This document shows, one piece after another, positions 35,933 through 44,787 of a DNA stretch of 64,000 nucleotides. Source of the DNA: an uncultured Eubacteriales bacterium (GTDB lineage Bacteria; Bacillota; Clostridia; TANB77; CAG-508); contig CASEEU010000012.1 of assembly GCA_949287075.1 (NCBI GenBank), positions 17,009 to 81,008 on the forward strand, given 5' to 3'. The number at the start of each line of letters is the position of its first letter. The first letter of the stretch is position 1. The notes beneath the pieces were generated by a model. That model searched no databases. It saw only the letters and a program-made list of their open reading frames with translations, and had not been told where the DNA came from. The position numbers were made by a program, and so were the translations under genes.

Positions 35933-36026
35933 ATAAAATTCACACTCCTTTGGTATATATAGTATTATATCTCAATACATTTAAAAAAGAAATAGAAATT
36001 AAAAAGTTTTGCGCAAAGTTTTTATT

Positions 36027-36054
36027 TTGATTTTTCTAGATATTGTGATATACT
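36027..36054 (+). promoter_or_regulatory. Promoter of the penicillin-binding protein gene
   Basis: TTGATT (36027-36032), 16-base spacer, TATACT (36049-36054) with extended TG. Confidence 0.65.
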
Positions 36055-36088
36055 ATTGATGAAATTCATAATAAAGGAAAGTGAATAT

Positions 36089-38662
36089 ATGTTTAATTTT
36101 GATAAAGATGAAGAAGAACTTCCTAGGGCCATGAGAAAAATGCAAAAGGAAAAAGAAGAACGAGAAAAATTCATGGAGGAAGAAAATAAAAAGAAATCTA
36201 GAAATAAACATGGAAGAAATAGAAAAAGCAAACACAGTAAAAAAAAGAATGAAGAAACCGATGTCGATTATAAAAAAGCCATTAGAAAAAAGAGAGTGAA
36301 AAAAATCATTATTACGGTTGTTATTATTGTCATTATTATCTTAGCAATTATTTTGGGGATTTCTGCCTATAATTGGAAACAAATAACAACAGATATGTTT
36401 TTAAACGAAAATTCTATTGTGATGGATTCTGATGGAAATGTCATTGCAGAACTTGGTAGTGAACGAAAGAAAATAAAAGTCGAAAATGAAGATATGCCTG
36501 AAAATTTAAAAGATGCTTATGTATCTATTGAAGATGAAAGATATTATAAGCATCACGGCGTAGATATAAAAAGAACAGGTTCAGCCATTATTAATTATGT
36601 CATACACCTAGGAAATTCTTCTTTTGGAGGAAGTACCATAACACAACAATTGGTAAAAAATTTAACAGGAGATAATAGTGGATCGATTACTAGAAAGGTA
36701 AAAGAATGGTGGAAAGCATATTTACTAGAATGTTATTTTTCAAAAGAAGAAATACTTGACATGTATCTTAACATTATCTATGTTGGACCAAATATATATG
36801 GTGTAGGTGCTGGTAGTCAGTATTATTTTAGTAAAGATATTCAAAGCTTGACACTTGCAGAATGTGCATTTTTAGCAGGAATTAATAATTCACCAAATTC
36901 ATATAATCCATTTGATAATGAAACAGACAATACAGAGAAAATTACAAAGAGAACAATAACGGTATTAGATAAGATGTTAGAATTAGAATATATTACTCAA
37001 GAAGAATATGATACAGCCGTGTCAGAAGTTAATAATGGATTAAAATTTGAGCAAGGAACAGTAGAATCAAATGATGGAATCTATTCTTACCACACAGATG
37101 CGTTAATTAATGAGATAACCCAAGATATAGCAGATAAGAAAAATATAACAGAAGATTTTGCTACAAACTATTTATATCTAGGTGGATTAACCATTAATAG
37201 TACACAGAATTCAAGCATTCAAGATGAAACAGAAACAGAATTTAATAAACGTCAATATCAAATTGCTTCAAGAGAAGGTGGAGATCCAGCCCAAGCAGCA
37301 ATGGTCATTATAGATCATCAAACAGGTCAAGTAGTTGCTTGTGTTGGAGGCTTAGGAGAAAAAGATACAGCACGAGGATTAAATAGAGCAATACAAAGTA
37401 CAAGACAAACAGGTTCTTCTATCAAACCATTAGCTGTATTGGCACCTGGAATTGATAAGAAAAAATTTACAGCGGCAACTATATATGCAGATGAAGAAAC
37501 AACTTTTGCTGGAAACTACAAACCTGTAAATTATGATGGATATTTAGGAGATATAACAGTTAGAAGAGCAGTAGAGTCTTCTCAAAATATTCCGTTTGTG
37601 GAAATGATGGAACAAATAGGAGTAAAAACATCTATATCATATTTAAAAGATATGGGAATCACTTCTTTAACAGAAAAAGATGAGAGTTTATCACTAGCTT
37701 TAGGAGGATTAGATAAAGGAATTACACCTTTAGAAATGGCTGCAGCTTATGCAACGATTGCTAATGACGGTGAATATATAGAACCTACTTTTTATACAGA
37801 AATAACAAATCAAGCAGGAAAAACAGTTGTAAAAGCAAAACCTGAATCACATCGTGTATTTTCAAAACAAGTAGCCTATATTTTAAAGGAAATATTAACA
37901 CAACCTGTTACAGGAAGTAATGGAACAGCTACATATTGTGCAATTTCAGGAATGGACGTAGCAGCGAAAACAGGAACAACAGATGAAAACTATGATAGAT
38001 GGCTATGTGGATTTACCCCATATTATACAGCTGCAACTTGGTTTGGATATGATCAAAATGAAACAATATATTTTAATAGACAAAATCCAGCAGGAATTAT
38101 TTGGGCAAATGTTATGAAAAATATTCATTCTGGATTAGGGAATGCAACATTTGAGAAACCTAGTTGGATACAAACAGAAACTATATGTGCAGATTCTGGA
38201 GAAATTGCAAATAGTGGTTGTACAAATACTTATGAAGAATATTTCTTGTTAGGAACGAAACCAGATAATTGTACAGAGCATTCTGGAAATAGAATTACAA
38301 CAAATAATAATCAGAATAGACAAAACGAACAACCAAATCAAAATGTATTTAATGAAGACTTAACATTAGATCCAAGTTTAGAAAATGAAATTCCAGAAAC
38401 AAATACACAAGCAAACACAACAAATACAACAACAAATAATAGTAGAACAAATACAACGACTGATAATAGTCGAACCAATACAACAAATACAAATAGAAAT
38501 AATACAACTTCATCAAATACAACAAATTCTACTACAAGTAATACGACCAATAGTGCTGGAAGTACAAATACATCAGGTAATACAACAACGTCAAGACCAA
38601 GCACAAATACAAGCACACCTAGTAATACATCTAGAACAGAAGATAATGATGAGGTTGAATAA
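36089..38662 (+). CDS. ponA: Class A penicillin-binding protein (PBP1A type)
   Basis: 857 residues. Lys-rich cytosolic N-terminus, membrane helix at about 80-100, GT51 glycosyltransferase domain with catalytic Glu148 (EDERYYKHHGVD) and GGSTITQQLVKNL, then the transpeptidase domain with Ser443 in TGSSIKP (SxxK), SSQN (SxN) and KTGTT (KTG). The last 100 residues are a low-complexity Asn/Thr tract. It polymerises and crosslinks peptidoglycan. ATG 36089 is chosen because AAAGGAAAG precedes it; an upstream ATG/TTG at 36056 lacks a site. Confidence 0.95.
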   Translation: MFNFDKDEEELPRAMRKMQKEKEEREKFMEEENKKKSRNKHGRNRKSKHSKKKNEETDVDYKKAIRKKRVKKIIITVVIIVIIILAIILGISAYNWKQITTDMFLNENSIVMDSDGNVIAELGSERKKIKVENEDMPENLKDAYVSIEDERYYKHHGVDIKRTGSAIINYVIHLGNSSFGGSTITQQLVKNLTGDNSGSITRKVKEWWKAYLLECYFSKEEILDMYLNIIYVGPNIYGVGAGSQYYFSKDIQSLTLAECAFLAGINNSPNSYNPFDNETDNTEKITKRTITVLDKMLELEYITQEEYDTAVSEVNNGLKFEQGTVESNDGIYSYHTDALINEITQDIADKKNITEDFATNYLYLGGLTINSTQNSSIQDETETEFNKRQYQIASREGGDPAQAAMVIIDHQTGQVVACVGGLGEKDTARGLNRAIQSTRQTGSSIKPLAVLAPGIDKKKFTAATIYADEETTFAGNYKPVNYDGYLGDITVRRAVESSQNIPFVEMMEQIGVKTSISYLKDMGITSLTEKDESLSLALGGLDKGITPLEMAAAYATIANDGEYIEPTFYTEITNQAGKTVVKAKPESHRVFSKQVAYILKEILTQPVTGSNGTATYCAISGMDVAAKTGTTDENYDRWLCGFTPYYTAATWFGYDQNETIYFNRQNPAGIIWANVMKNIHSGLGNATFEKPSWIQTETICADSGEIANSGCTNTYEEYFLLGTKPDNCTEHSGNRITTNNNQNRQNEQPNQNVFNEDLTLDPSLENEIPETNTQANTTNTTTNNSRTNTTTDNSRTNTTNTNRNNTTSSNTTNSTTSNTTNSAGSTNTSGNTTTSRPSTNTSTPSNTSRTEDNDEVE

Positions 38663-38667
38663 ATCAA

Positions 38668-38698
38668 AAGAGGGAAACATAGGATTTCTCTCTTTTTT
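38668..38698 (+). terminator. Terminator of ponA
   Basis: Ten-base stem, 38668-38677 with 38685-38694, then TTTT. Confidence 0.8.
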
Positions 38699-38725
38699 GA
38701 AATTTATGTTAATTTGTGGTATAAT
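38697..38725 (+). promoter_or_regulatory. Promoter of the foreign ORFan
   Basis: TTGAAA (38697-38702), 17-base spacer, TATAAT (38720-38725) with extended TG. Confidence 0.75.
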
Positions 38726-38773
38726 AAAAAGTGAACTGTAAATACAGTATCATTACGAAAAGGAGGCTCTATT

Positions 38774-39223
38774 ATGAAAAGAGCAAATACAAAAGAAGTA
38801 AAAAGATACGCAAAGGAAATTTGCCGGAATGCAGATTTAGTCGAAGAAGTAGGAATAGTAATTTCCTGTGTAACTGGAGTTCCCACACTTTGTGAATTTC
38901 CTGAAAAGATTCAGGAGGCCTACTATAAGGCAATGAATCAGAAAAAGTTTTTGGAGAATTTACGAAAATCTGTGAAAGATGAGATATTGGAAATGCTTGC
39001 TGTTAGAGAAGTAAGTACAATAAAGTTGGTAAAATACTATTTCATCTTTAATGTACAGGAACTGAATGCTCTGTTTTCGAAAAATACGGCACTTTCTAGT
39101 AACGTAAAAAGGCTTATGATTATACATGAGCTCGAAAAGCTACTGGAAAATACAGTGCAGACAGAAGATGAAGACAGAAAAGTAGCAAAGGCAGTTAATA
39201 GAATTTACAAGTCTTTGCAGTAA
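38774..39223 (+). CDS. Helical ORFan of foreign base composition
   Basis: 149 residues, all-helical by pattern, with no membrane segment. AAAAGGAGG precedes the ATG. It has its own promoter and strong terminator and a clearly higher G+C and different codon choice (CTG, CTT, GAG, CGG) than its neighbours, like the gene at 9317-9556. Family unknown. The self-contained layout suggests recent arrival. Confidence 0.6.
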   Translation: MKRANTKEVKRYAKEICRNADLVEEVGIVISCVTGVPTLCEFPEKIQEAYYKAMNQKKFLENLRKSVKDEILEMLAVREVSTIKLVKYYFIFNVQELNALFSKNTALSSNVKRLMIIHELEKLLENTVQTEDEDRKVAKAVNRIYKSLQ

Positions 39224-39239
39224 AATTTCCAGAAACAAA

Positions 39240-39287
39240 AACGCGGAGGAAGGTGTAAAATCCTTTCTCCACGTTTTTGTTTTTTTA
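39240..39287 (+). terminator. Terminator of the foreign ORFan
   Basis: Fourteen-base stem with one mismatch, 39240-39253 with 39262-39275, then TTTTGTTTTTTT. Confidence 0.85.
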
Positions 39288-39316
39288 AGTATATTTTTAT
39301 TCAAAATTAATATTTT

Positions 39317-40228
39317 TTAGTTTATACAACTTTTAGAAGGGTTTACTACAGCAGGAGGAATTTCATATTTAACATCAAAAAATTGAAAATCATCTAAGGT
39401 ATTATCTTCTAAACAAGCCAAATAAATGTCTAATTCATTTAAAGACTTACAAGCTGTAATAATAGCAGGGTGCAAATTATAATTGAAAAACAACTCTATA
39501 CCAAGACCTATCGCTTTTAATTTAGAACCTTTTTCTTTTTCTGTAACAAGTTTATAAGCTTCTCTAAATCTTGCAATAGCTGCGAATTTATAATCGCTAA
39601 GTGATTTTGTATAAAGATGATCAATAACACTTTGTATTGTTTTATATTCAGAGCGATTACTTAATAATAATTCCTTAATTTCATTTATTGTAAAAGGAAG
39701 GAATACTTTTTGTTGAAATTCTGAAATTATCAAGCTTTTTTCAAGATAAAAGTTTGATAAAATTTCATTGTCAATAATATTTGTTTGTTTATTTTCGGTT
39801 TTGGTAGTTAAATTTTTTGCTAATTCTGATAAATCTATTGTTGTTATTCTATGAACAAAGTTTTCTATTATTTCTGTACTTTCGTATATAGAATTTATAT
39901 TATCTTTAAAAAATTGATTATATTCATTTATTTGTCCTTCTATATTTTCAGTATTATCATTTATTTTATCTAGAGATTTCAATAAATTTTTTAAAATGGT
40001 AATATTGGAATTAGACTTTGTTAAAGCATTTGTTGATTCATTTAAATAATAAAACGCTTTATCATTAGGATTAATATCATATGAAAAAGTAACATCTGAC
40101 ATAAAATTTTTAATAAACATTAAAATTTGTTTATTTAGATTTTTTTGAATTTCTAATGTAGATGTTAAAGAAATTTTTTCTAATTCAATTAATTTTTTCA
40201 TATTTTCTTTATCTGAAAAGTTTATCAT
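39317..40228 (-). CDS. Hypothetical helical protein at the edge of the surface locus
   Basis: 303 residues, cytosolic, with coiled-coil-like heptads at 60-140 (LLKSLDKINDNTENIEGQI). The C-terminal half is a compact helical domain (SDYKFAAIARFREAYKLV, IGLGIELFFNYNLHP). GGAGGATAC lies before the ATG. It is divergent from the surface locus and shares its upstream region, so it may belong to it. No family recognised. Confidence 0.6.
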   Translation of the reverse strand: MINFSDKENMKKLIELEKISLTSTLEIQKNLNKQILMFIKNFMSDVTFSYDINPNDKAFYYLNESTNALTKSNSNITILKNLLKSLDKINDNTENIEGQINEYNQFFKDNINSIYESTEIIENFVHRITTIDLSELAKNLTTKTENKQTNIIDNEILSNFYLEKSLIISEFQQKVFLPFTINEIKELLLSNRSEYKTIQSVIDHLYTKSLSDYKFAAIARFREAYKLVTEKEKGSKLKAIGLGIELFFNYNLHPAIITACKSLNELDIYLACLEDNTLDDFQFFDVKYEIPPAVVNPSKSCIN

Positions 40229-40323
40229 TTGTATCCTCCACAGTAAATTTATTTTATTATAACATTAGCATGAAAAATTGTAAATGAAAATATAAAAAAA
40301 ATATCGAAACTAATAAAAAAAAG

Positions 40324-40352
40324 TTGAAAAAAAAAATCTAGTATGATATATT
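40324..40352 (+). promoter_or_regulatory. Promoter of the surface locus
   Basis: TTGAAA (40324-40329), 17-base spacer, TATATT (40347-40352) with extended TG. It lies 36 bases before the first ATG of the locus. Confidence 0.7.
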
Positions 40353-40387
40353 GGCACTAGAATTTTTTGTTATACAAGGGGGAAAAA

Positions 40388-40960
40388 ATGAAGAGAGTAT
40401 TTTTTAATATCATTTTTATGATTTATTTAGTAATCGCAATATTTGTAACGGTTTGCTTATTGTCATACAATGACTATAAAGTATCAGAGTTTGGAACAAT
40501 ATCATTTGTTATTGTACCAGATAATAAATTGAATCCAGATTTTAACAAAGGTGATTTAGCAATTATAGATAAAGCGGACAGATTAGAAAAAGGAGATAAA
40601 TTTCTATACTATGATGTATATAATGAACAAGTTATTATAAGATTAGGAACAGTTAATGATATAGATGATTCAAATGAATTTGATGTAAAATACTTAATAG
40701 ATGATGGAGAATATGAAATTTCAGATGAATATGTCATAGGGCCTACATCAACAGCAACAGTAATGCAAAATGTAGGAACAGTCTTAGGAATTATAGAATC
40801 AAGATGGGGATTTCTATTTTTAATTGTATTACCAGCATTAATCGCATTTGTTAATCAAATCATGGTTGTTGCTACTGGAATAAAACAAGCAAAAAAAGAA
40901 ATTAAAGAAGAAGCAAAAGAAGATAAAAAAGAAACTAAGGAAAAGGAAAAAAATGACTGA
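40388..40960 (+). CDS. Signal peptidase I-like protein without catalytic residues
   Basis: 190 residues. It has the topology of SipW-type signal peptidases: N-terminal membrane helix, a beta domain with NKGDLAIIDKA and EKGDKFLYYD, and a C-terminal membrane helix, then a Lys/Glu-rich tail. Aligned on the GD(V/L)xI motif, the position of the catalytic Ser is Lys47 and the dyad His (THR motif) is replaced by IR. So it should be an inactive paralogue, perhaps a scaffold or a substrate-binding subunit. First gene of the locus; overlaps the next by eight bases. Confidence 0.65.
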   Translation: MKRVFFNIIFMIYLVIAIFVTVCLLSYNDYKVSEFGTISFVIVPDNKLNPDFNKGDLAIIDKADRLEKGDKFLYYDVYNEQVIIRLGTVNDIDDSNEFDVKYLIDDGEYEISDEYVIGPTSTATVMQNVGTVLGIIESRWGFLFLIVLPALIAFVNQIMVVATGIKQAKKEIKEEAKEDKKETKEKEKND

Positions 40961-41585
40961 TTTAGGTAAAAAAAACACAAAAAAAGCATTGATTTTTTTG
41001 TGTTTATGTATCATTTTACTAATTATATATGGAGTTATAAGAATATATGCACTTTTTCATAGTGAACTAGGAGCAATCGTTCAGCTTGAAAATGGAACAT
41101 GGAATATTCATGTCAATGGAACAGACATAACGAAAGGAACAGATATTAAATTTGATGTAAACAATGTTACTGTGGAAGAAAATGAACATGTTAAACCAGG
41201 GAATATAGCACCTGGTTTAACCGGTATTTTTAAAATCAATATTGATCCTAAAAATACGAATGTTTCAACCAGATATGATATCCATTTAGATGAAGAAAAA
41301 CTTACAAATCCAAATATACAAATAAAATCCATAAAAGAAACATTAAATGGAAATGAATTAGTAAAAACAGATAAAAATACATATACAGGAATCATACCAT
41401 TAGAAAAAATACAAGAGGGAACCACAAATGAAATTACAGTAGAAGTAGAATGGATGGAAAATGAAAATAATCATGAAGAAGATATTGAATTAGGAACAAC
41501 ATGGGAGGCAGAATATCAAATTTCAATTACTGTGCATGTTTGCCAATATTTAGGAGAAGAGTTAAATCAGTACACTAGTGAATAA
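40953..41585 (+). CDS. TasA/camelysin-like secreted protein
   Basis: 210 residues. One hydrophobic N-terminal segment (about 13-35), then a beta-rich domain: NGTWNIHVNGTDIT, VKPGNIAPGLTGIFKINIDP, RYDIHLDEEKL. The motif 'P-G-x-G/S-G-x-F-x-x-x-I/V' after a strand is typical of TasA-like repeat proteins that are cut by SipW-type peptidase. It lies between two such peptidase genes and overlaps the first, so it is probably processed by the locus' own enzymes. Confidence 0.6.
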   Translation: MTDLGKKNTKKALIFLCLCIILLIIYGVIRIYALFHSELGAIVQLENGTWNIHVNGTDITKGTDIKFDVNNVTVEENEHVKPGNIAPGLTGIFKINIDPKNTNVSTRYDIHLDEEKLTNPNIQIKSIKETLNGNELVKTDKNTYTGIIPLEKIQEGTTNEITVEVEWMENENNHEEDIELGTTWEAEYQISITVHVCQYLGEELNQYTSE

Positions 41586-41596
41586 CAGGAGAAAAA

Positions 41597-42136
41597 ATGT
41601 CAAATCATAAGAAAAAGAAAACAATTAGTATCATAATAGGACATATTCTTAATGTATTATTGCTTATCGTTTTTATTTTAATCATGATAGGTATTTATTA
41701 TATAGTACAAATTAAAGTATTCCAAAATGATTATGCGAATCTATTTGGATATACGTTTTTTGAAGTAGCAACAGGCAGTATGTCAGGTACAATAGAAGTA
41801 GGAGATGTTGTGATTGTCAAAATTACAAAAGATGTAAATAAAGGAGAAGTCATTGTATATAAAGAAGGAGACAATTTTATTACACATAGATTAGTAGAAA
41901 AAGATGCTAATCACTTAGTAGCAAAGGGAGATGCTAATAATAGTGAAGATAAACCTATTACAGAAGATCAGATTTTAGGAAGAGTAATTTATATGCTTCC
42001 TAAATTAGGAGTGTGGAGAAAAATCTTTTTGTCACCAGAAATCATAGGACTTATTTTACTTTTGCTTTTCCTTTTAGGAATTGTTGTGCAATTTATTTCT
42101 AAAAATGATAAAGCAAATAAAGAGGATGAAAAATAA
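41597..42136 (+). CDS. sipW: SipW-type signal peptidase I
   Basis: 179 residues. Two membrane helices flank the ER/SipW-type catalytic domain. Ser61 in ATGSMSGT and His97 in FITHRL form the Ser-His dyad; KGDANNSED carries the conserved Asp112 and Asp118. It removes signal peptides of TasA-like proteins on the outer face of the membrane. The usual SMEP is SMSG. Ribosome binding site AGGAG, eleven bases after the previous gene. Confidence 0.88.
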   Translation: MSNHKKKKTISIIIGHILNVLLLIVFILIMIGIYYIVQIKVFQNDYANLFGYTFFEVATGSMSGTIEVGDVVIVKITKDVNKGEVIVYKEGDNFITHRLVEKDANHLVAKGDANNSEDKPITEDQILGRVIYMLPKLGVWRKIFLSPEIIGLILLLLFLLGIVVQFISKNDKANKEDEK

Positions 42137-42194
42137 GAAATACAATTACAGCAATTTTATTAAAATTATGACTAAAGAAAGGAATGATAAACGA

Positions 42195-42767
42195 ATGAAT
42201 AAAAAACTGAAAAGATTATATGCAAAATTTGTCATTCTTATATTATGTCTATTAATTCTCATTAGGATCGTCGTTCTTGTTTTATCAAAATATGAAAGTA
42301 TAGCAAATTCAACAGCTAATGTGGATATTGCATTTTACTTATTAAACGAAGATTATAAAACAATGACATTAAATCTAGCATCATTATTTCCACAAGATGA
42401 TGCATATGTATATACATTTTCAATAGGAAATCAAGATGGAGAAAAAACAGCTGAAATTGATTTAGCATATAATTTAACGATTCGAACAACGACAAATTTA
42501 CCATTAACATATGAATTATATAAAAATCAAAAATATACAGATTCAGGAGCAGGGAATATTATAAAAACAAATACTGTAGAACCAGATGAATATGGTACAT
42601 ATTTTAGAAATATGACCACACAAGAAGAAAATTTATATTATAAAGAACCAAAAACAAATATATATGAATTGGTTATCCATTTTCCAGAAAATTATAATAC
42701 AACAAATTATCAAAATATTATAGAAGCTTTAGAAATCCAAGTTGATTCACATCAAATAACATCTTAA
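42195..42767 (+). CDS. TasA-like secreted protein
   Basis: 190 residues. Basic start, a membrane helix at about 11-30, then a beta domain (ANVDIAFYLLNEDYKTMTLN, ENLYYKEPKTNIYELVIHF). The region after the helix, SKYESIANSTANVDIAFY, is the kind of mature N-terminus found in SipW substrates. ATG 42195 follows AAAGGAA. Weak family assignment from pattern and context. Confidence 0.55.
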   Translation: MNKKLKRLYAKFVILILCLLILIRIVVLVLSKYESIANSTANVDIAFYLLNEDYKTMTLNLASLFPQDDAYVYTFSIGNQDGEKTAEIDLAYNLTIRTTTNLPLTYELYKNQKYTDSGAGNIIKTNTVEPDEYGTYFRNMTTQEENLYYKEPKTNIYELVIHFPENYNTTNYQNIIEALEIQVDSHQITS

Positions 42768-42786
42768 AAATAAAAAGAGGAGTCAT

Positions 42787-43740
42787 ATGCAAAAGAAAAT
42801 AGGAAATTTTATAAGCAAAAATATAAAATATAAAAAAAATCAAATAATCATTGCTACACTCATTGCACTTAGTCTTTTGTCATTTATGATTATTTTTGGT
42901 AGATATTTAACAAGTAATGTCAGCAATTTTTTTGTAAGGAGTAAAGAATTTTATTTTTTCAGTGATAAATTATCAGAAGATAATTCTGTTTATCAAGTTG
43001 ACAATTGGTCAGGTGTAGATGATTATACAATTACCATTAATATGAATAGTCGTTTAAATAATATAGAATCTGCAACTTATGATATCGGATATGATATTTC
43101 ATATACATGTAGTGATAATGCCATTTGTCAGTTAAGTAAAACACAAGGAATTATTAAAGCAGATACCAATTCAGATTTTTTTAATTTAACCATTACGCCA
43201 AATACACAATTAAAAGATGGAGACAAAGTCGTTGTTGATGTAGTTGTTCATTCAACTGCACCATATAAAAAGACTTTAAAAGGAAGATTTACATTTGTTG
43301 TAGGAAAAGAGAAACTTACTTATCAAATCACAGACAAATCACAAGATCCATATATGTTATTAAGTATCACAAATACGTTAACCTATTATATGATTAAAGA
43401 AGCATTTGATTCTTTTCATGTAGGAGATAGGATAGATATAGATACCTATTTATCATTATCAGAGGATAAAAAAGCAAAATGTTATTCTGCAGAAGTTAAA
43501 ATTGAATTTAATCCAAGGGAAGTGTTGTTTGATGTAACAAATAGTGTTTATTCAGATGCAACAAATGTAACAACGACCAATATAGATGGTAAAACATATA
43601 TAAATGGGTTTACTATCAAAATAGATGCTATCTCTAGTAGAGAAATTAGATTTTATAAGGTGGATGTCAATCAAGATTATACATATCCTAATGGTAGTAA
43701 TGATAAATCTATTATAACTATTAGCAATAAAGAGATATAA
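42787..43740 (+). CDS. Secreted protein of the surface locus, beta-rich
   Basis: 317 residues with an N-terminal membrane helix at 24-43 and a long extracytoplasmic region of strand-like segments (YTITINMNSRLNNIE, KLTYQITDKSQDPYMLLSI, GFTIKIDAISSREIRFYKVDV). Two Cys (YTCSDNAICQ) could form a disulfide. Its N-terminus matches the TasA-like neighbours. Start ATG 42787 follows AGAGGAG. Confidence 0.55.
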   Translation: MQKKIGNFISKNIKYKKNQIIIATLIALSLLSFMIIFGRYLTSNVSNFFVRSKEFYFFSDKLSEDNSVYQVDNWSGVDDYTITINMNSRLNNIESATYDIGYDISYTCSDNAICQLSKTQGIIKADTNSDFFNLTITPNTQLKDGDKVVVDVVVHSTAPYKKTLKGRFTFVVGKEKLTYQITDKSQDPYMLLSITNTLTYYMIKEAFDSFHVGDRIDIDTYLSLSEDKKAKCYSAEVKIEFNPREVLFDVTNSVYSDATNVTTTNIDGKTYINGFTIKIDAISSREIRFYKVDVNQDYTYPNGSNDKSIITISNKEI

Positions 43741-43767
43741 TGATTTTAAAGAAAGGAAATATATAAA

Positions 43768-44769
43768 ATGACAATCAATATTATGAATGAATACATTACA
43801 CTAACGAAAAAACAAATTACAACATATTTAAAACTTGTATTTGAAAACACATATGATAAAAGATATGATGATATGTATTCTGAAAAATACATAAATGCAA
43901 GATATTATAATTTCTTTAAAGGAAGTGAAAATGCGACAATCAGAAGAACAATACTAGAAGAATTGAAAAAAACATATGAATATGCCATCTCAGAAAATTT
44001 CAATGATAAAGATTTTTTAGATAAATTACATGTTTTTTTCTGTTATGTTTTATATTTTGACAATGTTGTATATTATAAAGATTTAAGAAATAAGATATTT
44101 CAAATAACAAAACTTAGAAAAAAACTTTTAAATAGAGAAAATGATGGTTTTGAAGAAAATTTATATAATGAAATGACAAAAATAAGTGATGAAAAAGAAA
44201 GATTATTAACAAAGTTTAACACAAATCAATTTTTCTTAAAGATATCAAACTATAAGAATATTGCAAATGTATATAGAGTAAACTTAAAATTCGAATTAAA
44301 ATTTCCTATGGAATATAGTGAAATGGCCATTCATAAAGTGTTTAATTCAGGAATTACAAATGAAGACAAATTAGTGATAGAATATTACTTAATTACTGTT
44401 CAAATTATAAGAGATGTGATTAAGCAAAATTTTAAAAAACAATATATTGTTGAATTTGCAGAAACATTATTGGCAAAACCCAAAAAAATAAAAAGTATAT
44501 TAAATGTTATAGACAATGCAGCGATTCAGGATAAACTATGTTTAAAAATAAGACATGAATATTTTATAGAAAATAAAGAAGCTGTATATGAACTTATGAG
44601 AGAGGGATATAGATTTGCTATTATTTTAGATAATTCTTTTGAAGCAAATTATAAAAATATGGAAAATTTAAAAATGTTTAAATATGTCATACTTAATAGA
44701 GAGTCAAAACAATATGGACAAGTTATGCAATTTAATCAAGAAGTGAAAAACAATATTATAGAAATATAG
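43768..44769 (+). CDS. Cytosolic helical protein of the surface locus
   Basis: 333 residues, no membrane segment. Entirely helical and rich in Lys and Tyr. I recognise no domain. It sits between secreted proteins and the McrB-like ATPase, 18 bases before the latter, so it may be a cytosolic part of that complex. Ribosome binding site AAAGGAAA. Confidence 0.55.
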   Translation: MTINIMNEYITLTKKQITTYLKLVFENTYDKRYDDMYSEKYINARYYNFFKGSENATIRRTILEELKKTYEYAISENFNDKDFLDKLHVFFCYVLYFDNVVYYKDLRNKIFQITKLRKKLLNRENDGFEENLYNEMTKISDEKERLLTKFNTNQFFLKISNYKNIANVYRVNLKFELKFPMEYSEMAIHKVFNSGITNEDKLVIEYYLITVQIIRDVIKQNFKKQYIVEFAETLLAKPKKIKSILNVIDNAAIQDKLCLKIRHEYFIENKEAVYELMREGYRFAIILDNSFEANYKNMENLKMFKYVILNRESKQYGQVMQFNQEVKNNIIEI

Positions 44770-44787
44770 AAAGGAAATATAATAAAT

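Noticed and set aside
38338-38741. Frames of Gln/Ile or Val/Leu repeats over the end of the penicillin-binding protein
   Set aside because: Shadow frames of the Asn/Thr-rich coding tail; low-complexity codons keep all frames open.
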